Assembly (NCBI RefSeq): GCF_052324685.1
Contig: NC_135222.1
Coordinates: 17,964,873-18,028,872, forward strand
Origin: Brachyhypopomus gauderio
Lineage: Eukaryota; Chordata; Actinopteri; Gymnotiformes; Hypopomidae
Direction of reading: 5' to 3'
DNA: 64,000 bases
Below, piece after piece: positions 1 through 13,378 of the stretch. The position numbers and the translations under genes are program-made. The notes beneath the pieces were generated by a model. It ran no database searches and was not told the DNA's origin. It worked only from the letters and a program-made list of their open reading frames with translations. Position 1 is the stretch's first letter; each line of letters begins with the position of its first letter.

Positions 1-1015
1 AGTGGTGATAGTCTGAAACTTGTTCTTCCCATTCAGCTGACCTCTCAGGTCCTGACTCCCTTTTTGTAGGTATTTGGCTATAGCTGCTTTCCTTGTGGCC
101 TCTTCATGATTCCCATTTGCCTGTGGGATTTAAATGTACTGTACCTGCCCTCAACCATCTGTTGTGTTCAATTCTGGTAGTATGAGCCACTCCGTTGCAG
201 CTACCTTAACTCTCCTTGTAACCATCTGACCACACTTATCCCATCCAAATGACATTCAGATGTCCTTGCTATATGTCCCGGTTAGATGGATTAGTCAGTT
301 GATGTATGGTTCACTTCTAGCATACAGCTTTATGTCATCCATGCAGCTGGAGGCAGCTGGTGGTTGCTCCCTTCAGTAGCCGATGTCCTTAGCCAGTCTG
401 GGTGATTTCACTGAGGGGGTTCAGGCCTACTGCAGAAAAACAACAGGAATAGGACATCTCCTTTGTAAATCACACTTTATGGTGACTTGAGCTCTTGAGC
501 TATAGGGTCGTCTTTCCCGTCTTCATTGAGTACATTGAGTCTTGTTGATGTGTTATACAGCCTCAAACATTCCAGGAGCCATGTGTGGGGCGTTGAATCA
601 AACCCTGTAGTGAGAGTCCTTCAGGATCAGAACTGTTTGGTCTTCACTTAACCATTCAGGGAGGTTCTATCCTTAGCAGCTGGATCATTTGTGTTACCAG
701 GCACCCATGGAATACCGTTAGCTTCTTCAGCCTGAAGGCGTGGACCACGTCAGGGCTGGGTAGTCTCCAGCTTCAGACTCTTTCTTGGGAATCTGCTAAT
801 TGGTACTGGATCCTGTACTGGAACTCTCAGGTTTGGTGACTTACATTGTTGTGTGATGCTATAGCTGTTGAGAGTCTTCAAGGCCTCAGGTCTGGACAGC
901 CAGTTGTACTTCTCAGGAAATTTGATTGGATTCCCAGTGTCACTGTGTCCCAGTGTCGGAGACCTGTCGTTCTGGGTTCTGCAGTTGGTTCTCACAGATG
1001 ATGGAAGATCAATCT
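1..1015 (-). mobile_element. Non-LTR retrotransposon (LINE) remnant, reverse-transcriptase region
   Basis: Read on the minus strand, 309-351 encodes a C-M-D-D-I-K-L-Y-A segment, a variant of the reverse-transcriptase YxDD catalytic box. Upstream in the element (about 400-620) are pieces resembling the RT palm, and 55-150 reads as an A-N-G-N-H-E-E-A-T-R-K segment that I recognise from a common teleost LINE ORF. An 81-codon open stretch at 750-995 fits the same ORF further 5'. The frame is interrupted several times, so this is a dead copy. It runs off the left edge of the window. The clade (R2/R4-like or another) is not certain. The right boundary is approximate. Confidence 0.6.
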
Positions 1016-1393
1016 ACTAGGTGTTTTGGTGTTCTAGATGTTTGGTTGTGAACCATCTATAGTCACTACATTCTCTGTGCATCCCCTCTCACACTGGGTC
1101 TGCAAGAGTCCTGTATATGTCCCAGAATTAGTATTTGTTGCGGCCCTGTGCTCAGACAGAAGGAACAGGCTCTTATTTTACATACAGAGGAAATTCATAT
1201 TTGTGATGTAGGTTAGTGTGACGTCATGGACCGAAATGAGACAGCAGGAGGCAGATCTAAAGCTGCAAAGTGTTTATAGTCCATGGCAGTGAAATACTCA
1301 ACGAGCAGCTCTGAGAAAAACTGAGAAAATCATAAAATGCTTGAACAGTAGCCTACTAAGGCCAAATAAAGACAAAATGAATGCAGTCAGCAG

Positions 1394-1400
<7 letters not shown>

Positions 1401-1433
<33 letters not shown>
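1401..1433. repeat. (CT)n microsatellite
   Basis: Uninterrupted CT dinucleotides of about 33 bp. Confidence 0.95.
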
Positions 1434-1435
<2 letters not shown>

Positions 1436-1888
1436 GACGTGGAGCGTCATCACCGGGATCACCACCACACGAGAGGAATGAGCAGCACTGGATGGCTGCA
1501 CCTGGGCTTTAAAATGGGCGGCGGCTGATTAAGTCAGGTGTATCGGGTGATTGGGAATGAAGAAGTGACATATAGGAGGCATGTAAAGGTGTGGGCGTCT
1601 CCCCAGAGGACCTGGGCAACTTTTAAAACGCTGTTGGTGAATTTTAACTTGTACATCTCTTTATTTTAAGATGCAAAGTGTTTTTATTAACATTCATAGT
1701 GAGAAACATTTGAATATCTTGCTTACTAACATAAACATTTTAAACACAAAGAAGGCTTGCATTTTAGAAATTAATTTAGTGATCTTTTATCACCTAGCTA
1801 CTCTGATAAAGTAGCAGAATGCAGCTAGTTCACTATCGCTAGCACATATTTAACACATTTAACAATTTAATTTCAACTGGGGAGGTCA

Positions 1889-1892
<4 letters not shown>

Positions 1893-1981
<89 letters not shown>
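1893..1981. repeat. (TA)n-(CA)n compound microsatellite
   Basis: About 77 bp of pure TA followed directly by about 12 bp of CA. Confidence 0.95.
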
Positions 1982-3061
1982 GTTTCACAGGGTGTAGTGG
2001 TTAGACTAATGAATGCTGGACCTGGCAGACATTGTGGGGTGTGTGGGAGTACACGCCACCTACACACAGTTACCCATCCAGAGCAGAATTAGTGTAGGAG
2101 TGTGGAGGACCATTACATCCCACTATCAAGATGCCGAGAGACAGAGAAAGAGAGAGACAGAGGGAGAGAGAATCCCAGAGGTGCATGATATTGGTACACA
2201 AATGGTCTTGGAAGGGGTTACCAGGCAACCATCATGCAAAACAAACCATAACAGAATTCAGAGAGAGTGCTGTGAGATCCATCACGGAGATCTTTACTCA
2301 CAGGCTGTGACAACCACGACTGACTGCTTGATGTGTCATTAAGGTTAAATACCCCAACGACTTTTCTTCAGCACACCCCGAGCTGCCTCGCTTCAGTTTC
2401 TTGGTAGACAGTTAATGAATTATTCATTTTGTACTTGCACACCTATAATGTGGCGAGCAGGGAAAAAAAGCTCCTTTAGGAAACCACCATCAAATGTGCA
2501 GCTGTAATCAGAGCAATGTGAAACACAGGCACTGTGTCTGTGCGCGGGGCTGGAGCACACATGGGCTGCCCAGCCTTACCAAAATAAAATAAAACTGCAC
2601 ACACATTGAAATCATTAATTCCAGTGTTACAAAACAAGCATAAAAAAACATATTTATCACTTATATATCTTATAACTTATATATCACTTATTCTAATGTG
2701 TCACAGTTGTGATTAGAAATATCAGTTATTTTCTTTTTATTTCTATATTAGTATATCAGTAATATTTGCTATAGTTATTAGGACAAAATGCTTTTGAAAA
2801 TGCATCTAAAGAGGAAAAATCCAAATTCCCAAACATAATGTATATAAAAATGTACAGAAGAAGAATTATTGAAGATTTAATGCTAAATGGTTTTAGTAAA
2901 GTGTTTTCAGTAAAGGCATAAATGGTGGTGTTTGTATTTATAGCGGTCTGCTGTACAGGGTCACATCCCACTGCTGTAGTGGAATTAGTTTGGCTGCATT
3001 GTAAGAGAGCTACCTGTGTACACGGACTCAGGTCTGGACGGGAACACTGGGAGCAGAGAGG

Positions 3062-4450
3062 CTCTGTTATAGATCTAACTGTTATAAGTCCAAAGCTCTG
3101 TTATAGATCTAACTGTTATAAGTCCAAAGCTCTGTTATAGATCTAACTGTTATAAGTCCAAAGCTCTGTTATAGATCTAACTGTTATAAGTCCAAAGCTC
3201 TGTTATAGGTCTAACTGTTATAAGTCCAAAGCTCTGTTATAGATCTAACTGTTATAAGTCCAAAGCTCTGTTATAGATCTAACTGTTATAAGTCCAAAGC
3301 TCTGTTATAGATCTAACTGTTATAAGTCCAAAGCTCTGTTATAGATCTAACTGTTATAAGTCCAAAGCTCTGTTATAGATCTAACTGTTATAAGTCCAAA
3401 GCTCTGTTATAGATCTAACTGTTATAAGTCCAAAGCTCTGTTATAGGTCTAACTGTTATAAGTCCAAAGCTCTGTTATAGATCTAACTGTTATAAGTCCA
3501 AAGCTCTGTTATAGATCTAACTGTTATAAGTCCAAAGCTCTGTTATAGATCTAACTGTTATAAGTCCAAAGCTCTGTTATAGATCTAACTGTTATAAGTC
3601 CAAAGCTCTGTTATAGATCTAACTGTTATAAGTCCAAAGCTCTGTTATAGATCTAACTGTTATAAGTCCAAAGCTCTGTTATAGGTCTAACTGTTATAAG
3701 TCCAAAGCTCTGTTATAGATCTAACTGTTATAAGTCCAAAGCTCTGTTATAGGTCTAACTGTTATAAGTCCAAAGCTCTGTTATAGGTCTAACTGTTATA
3801 AGTCCAAAGCTCTGTTATAGATCTAACTGTTATAAGTCCAAAGCTCTGTTATAGATCTAACTGTTATAAGTCCAAAGCTCTGTTATAGGTCTAACTGTTA
3901 TAAGTCCAAAGCTCTGTTATAGATCTAACTGTTATAAGTCCAAAGCTCTGTTATAGGTCTAACTGTTATAAGTCCAAAGCTCTGTTATAGGTCTAACTGT
4001 TATAAGTCTAAAGCTCTGTTATAGATCTAACTGTTATAAGTCCAAAGCTCTGTTATAGATCTAACTGTTATAAGTCCAAAGCTCTGTTATAGGTCTAACT
4101 GTTATAAGTCCAAAGCTCTGTTATAGATCTAACTGTTATAAGTCCAAAGCTCTGTTATAGATCTAACTGTTATAAGTCCAAAGCTCTGTTATAGGTCTAA
4201 CTGTTATAAGTCCAAAGCTCTGTTATAGATCTAACTGTTATAAGTCCAAAGCTCTGTTATAGATCTAACTGTTATAAGTCCAAAGCTCTGTTATAGATCT
4301 AACTGTTATAAGTCCAAAGCTCTGTTATAGATCTAACTGTTATAAGTCCAAAGCTCTGTTATAGATCTAACTGTTATAAGTCCAAAGCTCTGTTATAGGT
4401 CTAACTGTTATAAGTACAAAGCTCTGTTATAGGTCTAACTGTTATAAGGC
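3062..4450. repeat. 34-bp satellite array, about 41 copies
   Basis: A 34-bp unit beginning CTCTGTTATAGATCTAACTG repeats head-to-tail without length change for about 1.39 kb. Units differ almost only at one base: AGATCT (which forms the palindrome TAGATCTA) versus AGGTCT. Rare other changes occur near 4010 (AGTCTAAAG) and 4415 (AGTACAAAG). The last copies decay at 4440-4490. The two unit types are arranged non-randomly (see findings). Confidence 0.97.
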
Positions 4451-4636
4451 TTAAACTAGCTGTTATAATATAGCTGTTATAAGGCTTAAGCTCCTGCATC
4501 ACTGGTTATTCTTGAGAAGAAAAATTGCAGTGATGCAGTCGCAAACCAAAGTGGATCTCTGCACCATTCCCATGGCAACCAGTCACACAGCTTCTGGGAA
4601 ATGCCAGCATGGAGGTGCATTATTTAATTAAACACA

Positions 4637-4815
4637 GTCTCTCTCTCTCATTCTCTTTCACTCTCTCTTTCTCTCTGTCTCTCCCTCCCTCTCTGTCTCT
4701 CTCACTCTCCTTGTCTCTGTCTCTCTCTCACTCTCTCCCTCTCTCTCTCTCTCTCCCTCTCTCTCTCACACACACACACTTTCTATCCCTCTCTCTCTCC
4801 GTCTCTCTCTCTCTA
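4637..4815. repeat. CT-rich low-complexity tract
   Basis: Imperfect CT/CTCC repeats with a short CA interruption, about 180 bp. The open frame across it is a shadow of the repeat. Confidence 0.9.
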
Positions 4816-5517
4816 CCAGACACACCTATCCTAGACTCCAGAAAGTAATTGAGAATGACATGCATTTACATAAGATGTCTGTTTCGACCTACTGTTATTT
4901 ATTTACACAAGGTGAAGGGGGAATATGAAAGCAAACTGGTCTGTAATAATGACAGCTGAGTGCGGAGAGAAGCTAAGCATTCGTCTTCATTTGGTATGGA
5001 CAAGCCCATCCTCAGCAAATGTAATCCCTTTGATTATCGAGTCATTTTCTTATTATGTCACATTGGAAACAAACAGACAACACCTTTGAGACCAAGGCTG
5101 CCTGCAAGCACACAGGAGAGACACGACAGATGGAGTGATGTAATTGCTCTCACAATTTGACTTCATTTGTGTAATCGTCACATTATATCATATGATACAC
5201 GTGTAAATACTGTATTGTAACTGGCTGTGAAAAACAAATAATAAAAATCCCCCATGAATTTTATGTTTTTGTCAATTGTCAGACTCAAAGACAATAATTA
5301 GTAGTCAAATCAAGAAACCTAACCTTGATCTCGAACCTAACCTTGATCTGTAATTATGTGCCAACCTTCTCTATAATCATAGGGAAGTCATTAAAGCTCA
5401 GTAAAGTACAAGTATGAATATATGTCAGTTATTAGACTTACAGTCAGTTGATGGAAATTGCATTATAATTGAATTATTAATGGAACAACAAATTCTTTGT
5501 ATGTTTGAAAGTAAAGT

Positions 5518-6147
5518 TTGGTGTTCCACATCACACTGTTCTATTCCACATAACACTGTTCTATTCCACATCACAGTTCTATTCCACATCACAATGTTCT
5601 ATTCCACATCACAGTTCTATTCCTCATCACAGTTCTATTCACCATCACAGTTCTATTCCTCATCTCAGTTCTATTCCACATCACAGTTCTATTCCACATC
5701 ACTGTTCTATTCCTCATCACAGTTCTATTCCACATCACTGTTCTATTCCACATCACAATGTTCTATTCCACATCACTGTTCTATTCCTCATCACAGTTCT
5801 ATTCCTCATCACAGTTCTATTCCACATCACAGTTCTATTGCACATCACTGTTCTATTCCACATCACTGTTCTATTCTTCATCACAATGTTCTATTCCACA
5901 TCACTGTTCTATTCCTCATCACAGCTCTATTCCTCATCACAGTTCTATTCCACATCACAGTTCTATTCCTCATCACAGTTCTATTCCACATCACAGTTCT
6001 ATTCCTCATCACAGTTCTATTTCACATGACAGTTCTATTCCACATCACTGTTCTATTCCTCATCACAGTTCTATTCCTCATCACAGTTCTATTCCACATC
6101 ACAGTTCTATTCCTCATCACAGTTCTATTTCACATGACACTGTTCTA
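5518..6147. repeat. 18-bp minisatellite (TTCTATTCCACATCACAG)
   Basis: About 35 copies of an 18-bp unit. Variants are CAC versus CTC in the middle and CACAG versus CACTG at the end, plus a few 20-bp units ending CACAATG. Because 18 is a multiple of 3, all three forward frames stay open across most of it. These are not genes. Confidence 0.95.
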
Positions 6148-6149
6148 AT

Positions 6150-7430
6150 CCATGACATACCACTCTATGGATGCTTCCACTCGATACAGTTATTCATAAA
6201 TATGACAGTAGCTTCTATATCTATGCTAATGGCCCACCATGGCTTTTCTTAGCCGAGTAGCTGAAAATCCTGCTGCTCATCTCTAATGCACTAAATCATG
6301 TTTTCCTACAGTACCTGAGGGAACTCGGTGCCCAGTGTGATCTGTTAAGCCTGCCTCAATTACATGGTTCAGCTTCTTCATCTGTACCTAAAATTATGAA
6401 AATTACAGTAGAGAGTGTAGCTTTTTTCTACAAACCCCCACGGCTGTGAAATGACTTTCTGTCAGGTTTCAGGACACCGTATCAGACCTATGCCGAAAAC
6501 CAACTTTTTGGCACTGGTTATTTCATTATTTATTTGTCAGATCAAGTCGCATTTCTGAGGGCTTCATGGCCATGGACAGTGTGCTGGAATCAGTACTGTC
6601 AGGTTCACTCACAGAAGGCTGGACAGATACCACCCTTTTCTCTGTGCCCTTTGTCCTTTGCCCTCTGCCCTCTGCCTGGGCTTCCCTGCTGTTTTTTGTT
6701 TTAGTGCAGCTGTCCCTGGACCTGCCTGACCACCGTGCGGACGTTCACGCAGTCCTGCTCCCCCTCACAACCTCTCTTGGGGGCTTGTGAAGTCTTTCAG
6801 GTTTTAGATGCCCTTCAAACATCAGTCCTGGCTTCATTATCTGCTGGTATTTGAATGAACTCCTACACGTGAACTCTAATGAGCTGATGCTGTCGCGGTG
6901 GTTTTAAAGTCATTTCATGAACCACTTAATCCATGTGGAAATCTGACATTCTCATCTTGAAGTACGCTTATGTTCTTGTATCCTGTACATGTCCAACATA
7001 ATCTGTAGTCTGTAATCTGTAGTACATATCTTGGTCGGGCTTTAATGTTGGCCTCAGCATCATACGACTTCTCCCTGTATGACCTAAGCACTCTGGTTTA
7101 ATCCTTCTTTTGTGAATTGGGAAGATCTTTCTTGCCCATGTCAGCTTGTTCACTGGAGTCTGCACCTGGATTTCTTTAAAGTTGCTGTGACAATGTCTAC
7201 TGTTACTGTGAATTAGACTGTAATTAATTATCACTTGCATTATGTTGTACTACTGGCTACTAGATTGATGTGACTGTTATTGGTTACTATTTATGAGTGC
7301 AAACCCCCCCAACACTACAGTGATATTATCTGGCATGACGTGTTACCCATCAGAATGGCATAACTGAAAGTGAGACTGAATTCATCTTACAATCGTGCTA
7401 CCCCCCACTGTAGTGTTCATTTCAGCAGCA

Positions 7431-7434
<4 letters not shown>
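6150..7434. other. Unassigned non-coding sequence
   Basis: No coding exon, RNA gene or recognised mobile element seen. The longest open frames (74-90 codons) show no recognisable domain and no splice partners. Confidence 0.5.

Positions 7435-7504
<70 letters not shown>
7435..7504. repeat. (CA)n microsatellite
   Basis: About 70 bp of CA dinucleotides. Confidence 0.95.
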
Positions 7505-7506
<2 letters not shown>

Positions 7507-7861
7507 GCCCCAATAGGTTTGCTTTGATAGCAACACAGGCTTGACTTAGTTGCCATGCCAACAGGACAGAACAAAGACTGGAGCATTAATGCTGTCAGTG
7601 GTGTGAGACACAACAAGCCATCTGAGTTTCCTAAGACCTCTCACATGAAATCACACAGGCACAAACACCACTCAAACACCACTCAAACACCACTCTGCTC
7701 AGGTGCCTTCCTTATAAAGCAACATTTTACTTTTTTTATCCAGCCAAAGAAGGATGTTCAGTGTGTCATAAATCTTTCATGAAATAAGTGCAGTTACCCA
7801 TGCATATCAAAAAACATTACACAGATTTCTGCAGAGACGATGATGTGTCACAGGGATGATC

Positions 7862-8452
7862 GGTCTCAAGGAGGATGGGTCGCAGAGAGGAGGGTCTCAG
7901 GGAGGATGGGTCTCAGGGAGGATGGGTCTCAGGGAGGATGGGTCTCAGAGAGGATGGGTATCAGAGAGGAGGGTCTCAGGGAGGATGCGTCTCAGGGAGG
8001 ATGGGTATCAGGGAGGATGAGTCTCAGGGAGGATGGGTCTCAGAGAGGAGGGTCTCAGGGAGGATGCATCTCAGGGAGGATGGGTCTCAGGGAGGATGGG
8101 TCTCAGGGAGGATGGTTCTCAGAGAGGATGGGTCTCAGAGAGGATGGGTCTCAGGGAGGATGGGTCTCAGGGAGGATGGGTCTCAGGGAGGATGGGTCTC
8201 AGAGAGGATGGGTCTCAGAGAGGATGGGTCTCAGGGAGGATGGGTCTCAGGGAGGATGGGTATCAGGGAGGAGGGTCTCAGGGAGGATGGGTCTCAGGGA
8301 GGATGGGTATCAGGGAGGATGGGTCTCAGAGAGGATGGGTATCAGAGAGGAGGGTCTCAGGGAGGATGGGTATCAGGGAGGATGGGTATCAGGATGGGTA
8401 TCAGGGAGGATGGGTCTCAGAGAGGAGGGTCTCAGGGAGGATGGGTCTCAGG
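7862..8452. repeat. 16-bp minisatellite (GATGGGTCTCAGGGAG)
   Basis: About 37 copies of a 16-bp unit with GGGAG/AGAG and GTCTC/GTATC variants and some 15-bp units (GAGGGTCTCAGGGAG). The three overlapping forward open frames of 171-216 codons are products of the repeat. Confidence 0.95.
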
Positions 8453-9047
8453 AAGAGGCATGCACAGCTCAGGGAGTGTGAGCGGGTTGATGTGTGCACA
8501 TGCCTTTGCACTTACAGGGCCATAAGCAGGAGAAGGTTTATATCTTAATGCTGTATTCAGTACTAATCCATGCCAGGCAGTGCTGAAGAGCTAAGGACAT
8601 AGCTGCTGCTTTTTTTGTTCAATTGAACAATTTGTTCTATTTCACAATGCTTATGTTACCTTGACAACAAGCAAGATGTGATGCCATTGTAAACTGCTAA
8701 TTCTAACTCAACCATAAAGAAAAATATTTGACTGTTTTTCTCAGAACAGTGTGGTTTAAGAGAAAATGGGTCTAATGTGATGTCTCAGAAACACGTCAGC
8801 GATATATGAAGCAGACGTCTTCAGCCATTCAGGCCGTGGTTTGTAATGTCAGTTGAACCAATTAATGTGCACTAGTTATGTTGGCTTTACTAGCTGGCTT
8901 CACTGTTGTTGTTTCATCATAACATGAGCGACACTCTCTCCCTGAAATCACTGGTTCCTTTCCTTTCAGTCTTATAGTTTAAAAGACTTCATTTTGTCCA
9001 TTTGAATGTTTAGCTGCACTGCACATGGTGCCACCTAACGGAAGACA
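8453..9047. other. Unassigned non-coding sequence
   Basis: Nothing recognisable on either strand. Confidence 0.5.
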
Positions 9048-9200
9048 CGTCCACGTGTGATGATCAGTACATATATTTAGGTTGTGTGTCCACGTGTGAC
9101 GATCAGTACATATATTTAGGTTGTGTCCACGTGTGACGATCGGTATGTATATTCACGTTGTGTGTCCACGTGTGACGATCAGTACATGTATTTAGGTTGC
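9048..9200. repeat. Four-copy tandem repeat, about 36-40 bp
   Basis: Four copies of a unit containing CCACGTGTGACGATCAGTAC followed by an ATATATTTAGGTTGTG tail. Each carries a CACGTG E-box. Confidence 0.85.
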
Positions 9201-11211
9201 CCGTGTCTGTATGGAGGGAGACTTCATCTACAAACTTCAGTGTAGCTCTAGCTCCAGCTGCTACTGTCACTTCAGTTCAGTGTGGAGTCTCAGAGGAGAT
9301 TGCTGCACATCTTTCGATCTCCTCTCTCTCCTCTCTCTGTCTCTTTCCTTTCTATTTCTCCACTCTATCTCTTCTCACATTGTTCTCTCTATCTTTCATG
9401 TCTATGTTACAAATACCAACATATACCAGCTATAGCAGGACACTGCTCAAAGGTTAGCATGTAGCATACGTTTATGCCCACAGGTCATGCGCATATATCA
9501 CACATGGCTGGGGGGGCTTCTACTATGCATATGTGTCTGGGACGAAAGCCACACATAAAACATATGTGTCCATATCTTTGTTCCTAATGTTCGATAGTGC
9601 TGTAAAGACCACAGAGGCTCCAGCCAGCAGACTGTTTCTGATCTGCTACCTCTGAGCACTGTTCTTTGAGGTCTTGAAGGAGTTGGAGAGAGCTCCCTGT
9701 TCTTCTTGCAGGGAGACTGCCAAATGGATTTGTAGCAATGGAGCTAAATGGATTGATCCTGTCTCCCTCTCTCCTGTCTCTCTCTCTGTCTCTCTCTCAT
9801 GCCATGTCCCACTGGCTGTGCCCTTCTGTGTGGAGGCTATTGATTAATGTCCTTGATAAAAGACACATTTTGCCCCTGTGGAGAATCATTACCTATAGTA
9901 CAGGCTGTTTTGCTGCTGTCTAAGAACTGCTCTGATTAAATAAACCAGCCGTGTGATTAATCGTGCCTCTCCTGGGCACCCCATAAAGTTACCATGTGAT
10001 TATAATAAATAAATGTTTACTAGTATGAGCAGGTTTGAATGTAGTTAGGACCTTGTTGTCTGCCTCAGAATGGGTCCCTGTTTCTCTGATTGGCTGTCCT
10101 GGTCCTGGTCCCTGTGTCTCTGATTGGCTGCCCTGGTGTGGGACCGTTTGTCACTGACTGCACCTACTTTCTCAAAACAACTGAGCACGAGGTAAAGACA
10201 CAGGAGACTTTAGTCAAATTGAAGGTCAGTCACAGAAGAATTCACACATATATTTATTGTCGGGGTGATCATTTCCTGCTCCTTGTCCTAAGCACCATTC
10301 TCTTTAATGCTGAAAATCACTGTCTGGTAATTTCTTTCGAGTAATTTCGTCTCACAATTTGCAAGGGTTGACATGCTGTGAAAAATTAATCACTCAGGCT
10401 TGTTTGGATGTCTGTGTCTAAATATATAACCATTATCTGGTCCATTTTCAAAAACCTTGGGTTGTTCAAATGCAAGAACACCTTGAATTAATGTTATAAA
10501 GGGGGCTTCTTCTAAAACAGGCAGAAGCCCCATACCCAGGGGAACATTGCTCAGGAAAAAGAGAGAGGAAGAGTGAGAGGATGAGAGAGGGAGAGTGAGA
10601 GGATGAGAGAGGGAGTGGGAGAGGAATAGAGAGAGAGAGAGGAAAGAGGGGGGGATGGGAGGGTAAACAGTCCTTGGCTGTGTTTCTATGGAAACAGAGA
10701 CACCAAATGGCAGCCTGTATAAGCACACCCTGAATGCGGAGTTGGTGAGAAACATACACTTTAAAGAATGAGAAACAGTGGGACACCGCCGTAATCTCCA
10801 ACCGTAAAATACTTCTCAGAAAATTCTGAGAAATATTGTTTTGTACAATATACTGCCTGTTCTACAGCATGTTAAAAAAAACATCTCAGCAATATTATTC
10901 TGTTACTTTGTGAGCTGTTCATAACAAATGGAATGGATTCTTTTGTTGATTGTAACAATTATATAGTCGTGCGATCGGAAATAATATAAGTGTACAGTTG
11001 GGTAATGAGGCTGTTTGTGGGCATACTGCGTTAAGCTGTCGTATACGTTGTCAGCCCGTGGCTGAGAGTCTCTGAGCGTCTCAATACGTACACCTAGTGG
11101 CAGGACTCTGCCATAGCACCCCTCAACCGGAAATGAGCTAATGTTTTCATATGCAGCTGATAACAAGGAGAATACTTGTTGAACTAAGGTAGCTATTTTA
11201 GTAAGTTAAAT

Positions 11212-11214
<3 letters not shown>

Positions 11215-11274
<60 letters not shown>
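11215..11274. repeat. (TA)n microsatellite
   Basis: About 60 bp of pure TA. Confidence 0.95.
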
Positions 11275-11280
<6 letters not shown>

Positions 11281-11819
11281 ATAAATTATAATGATTTTTC
11301 TTAGTAGAAACTGTGCATTGATTGCACTACTTAGCAGAAATCATTATTGGGGTGCAGAACATTCATCTCCTGGTCACAAGCTTCCTCTGTGTAGGACTAG
11401 CGTATCTTGCAGCACACTATAAATGTGTTCAGTTTATATGAACTGTATATGAAGGGTTTAGGTTAGGAAGGACTTAGGGCTACGAGGGTTTCTGAGTTTA
11501 ACCTTTAGAATATTTGTCACCTGAGTGTCAATAAAACATGCATCAGAACATTAGAGGTGAGGGCCGTCCTCAGTGAAGCATGCTGAGGAGAGGGCTAGCT
11601 TCTGAAAGAGCTACAACACGTTCGTGTGAGACAGGAAGGGTGTTTTCCAGTGTGTGGGTCACATGGCAGCGTGCCCACGCCACTGGACCTGAAGGAAAAC
11701 AGCTTCCTCCGGCTCCTTCCTGGACAGACGTGAAAGTCTGAGACAGAACAGAGAACCATGTTCCATCACAGACACATGCACAGAGTGAAGAGAAGAGAGG
11801 GGTAAGAGCTTTCACACCT

Positions 11820-11821
11820 TC

Positions 11822-11910
<89 letters not shown>
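11820..11910. repeat. (CT)n microsatellite
   Basis: About 90 bp of CT with single-base interruptions. Confidence 0.95.
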
Positions 11911-11912
<2 letters not shown>

Positions 11913-12547
11913 CTTCATCTTTCTAATCTGTTGCCATGGGTTTCTGCTGATCTTTGTGGTGAGTTGTGCCCATACAGAAACTAGATTGAAATGTTGTGTT
12001 TGATTTGAGATTGTAATATATCGTATGACATTGGTTGGGCAGAGTTACTAAGATGGCAAAGATAACTTTTGTTTACATAAAGGCTAGTTATGAATATGAA
12101 CAAATAAAATGGGGAGGGAGGACAAAACAGTGATATGTGATTTACTGCTCAAAGGATATTAAAGGATATTAAAGGATATCAATGTCAACCAAAGAAACAC
12201 TTTTCATGATATTTGTGTTCACTACAACATGGTAATCTAATAGGCCAAAGGAGAGTAACTGAAAATCCATGTCTGTGAGAGAAACTACTCCTGTGCACTT
12301 TAATATATGTCCCACTAGATGGCAGCAGACTAGTTCTTCAGGGAAGAGTCCTTTGTAAAATGTAGACGCTGTATCTTAAATGGGGACTAGTAGTAATTGT
12401 ACTGCTTTTTATTATACCAGAAAAATTTGACACTTGGTTGCCATAGTAACTTTGTTTCAAGCAAAGATCTGATATTTGAAGTGAAATGAAACAGATTTGC
12501 AATACGAAAAGAACAAAGATTTTGCTTTGCTTCTTTTGTCCCTTCAA

Positions 12548-12548
12548 A

Positions 12549-12579
<31 letters not shown>

Positions 12580-12697
12580 CATGCGGACTACTCCTAAGTA
12601 GGACGGTAAGTGTATTGTGCTTGTCACTCTTATTGCACTTCAAGCTGCTATGCCAAATGCTTGGAGCCATTGGGGTGGGGGGGGGGGGGGGGGGGGT
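12548..12697. repeat. (CA)n and poly-G tracts
   Basis: A CA tract at 12548-12580, and about 100 bp later a run of 20 G at 12677-12696. Confidence 0.9.
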
Positions 12698-12983
12698 GCT
12701 CAGATCCAGCATTAGCACAGCTGTGTCACATCTAGTGCCTCTCAGGAATGGGCTGAACCACTGGCACATCCACAGCAACGCTTACACTACTGACACATCT
12801 ACTGACACTACTACTGACACTACTACTGACACTACTACTGACACTGCTCGGAACACGTGACTCAGACTCAGTATGAAAACAGGCAATTAACCAAAAGTGT
12901 CCAGATGTTGCAGTTTCTTCACAAACTATCTGTCCCAGACCAACTAGGGGATCTTGGTAATGGGCTCTGAAGCTTGATACAAA

Positions 12984-13378
12984 GGTGTTCTGTTCAGGTA
13001 TTCAGCTCAGGTGTTCTGTTCAGGTATTCAGCACAGGTGTTCTGTTCAGGTATTCAGCACAGGTGTTCTGTTCAGGTTTTCAGCTCAGGTGTTCTGTTCA
13101 GGTATTCAGCTCAGGTGTTCTGTTCGGGTATTCAGCACAGGTGTTCTGTTCTGGTTTTCAGCTCAGTTGTTCTGTTCAGGTATTCAGCTCAGGTGTTCTG
13201 TTCAGGTATTCAGCACAGGTGTTCTGTTCAGGTATTCAGCTCAAGTGTTCTGTTCAGGTATTCAGCACAGGTGTTCTGTTCAGGTATTCAGTTCAGGTGT
13301 TCTGTTCAGGTATTCAGCTCAAGTGTTCTGTTCAGGTATTCAGCACAGGTGTTCTGTTCAGGTATTCAGCTTAGGTGT
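12984..13378. repeat. 26-bp minisatellite
   Basis: About 15 copies of a 26-bp unit starting GTGTTCTGTTCAGGTATTCA and ending GCACAG or GCTCAG. Three forward frames of 129-158 codons are open through it only because of the repeat. Confidence 0.95.

Larger units (their letters stand above)
1016..3061. other. Non-coding flank with simple repeats
   Basis: No credible gene. It contains a CT tract (1401-1433), a 77-bp TA tract running into CA (1893-1981), and AT-rich sequence. Open frames here are short or are translations of the dinucleotide repeats. Confidence 0.6.
9201..12983. other. Unassigned non-coding sequence with scattered simple repeats
   Basis: Includes a CT-rich patch (9325-9390), a GA-rich patch (10558-10650), TA, CT, CA and G tracts listed separately, and a short ACTGACACTACT repeat at 12786-12850. 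No exon was recognised. Confidence 0.5.

Noticed and set aside
2013-2090. tRNA-like start (GGTGTAGTGGTTAGACTA)
   Set aside because: A-box-like only; no B box found downstream.
3062-4450. Possible CRISPR array (regular about 34-bp units)
   Set aside because: Units are contiguous with no unique spacers, and the genome is eukaryotic; it is a satellite.
5414-6252. Long overlapping open frames rich in S-I-P-H-H or V-L-F-H-I
   Set aside because: All three forward frames are open because the 18-bp unit is a multiple of 3; no domain or splice context.
7840-8548. Open frames of 171-216 codons rich in G-R-M-G-L-R-E-D
   Set aside because: Translation of a 16-bp minisatellite in three overlapping frames.
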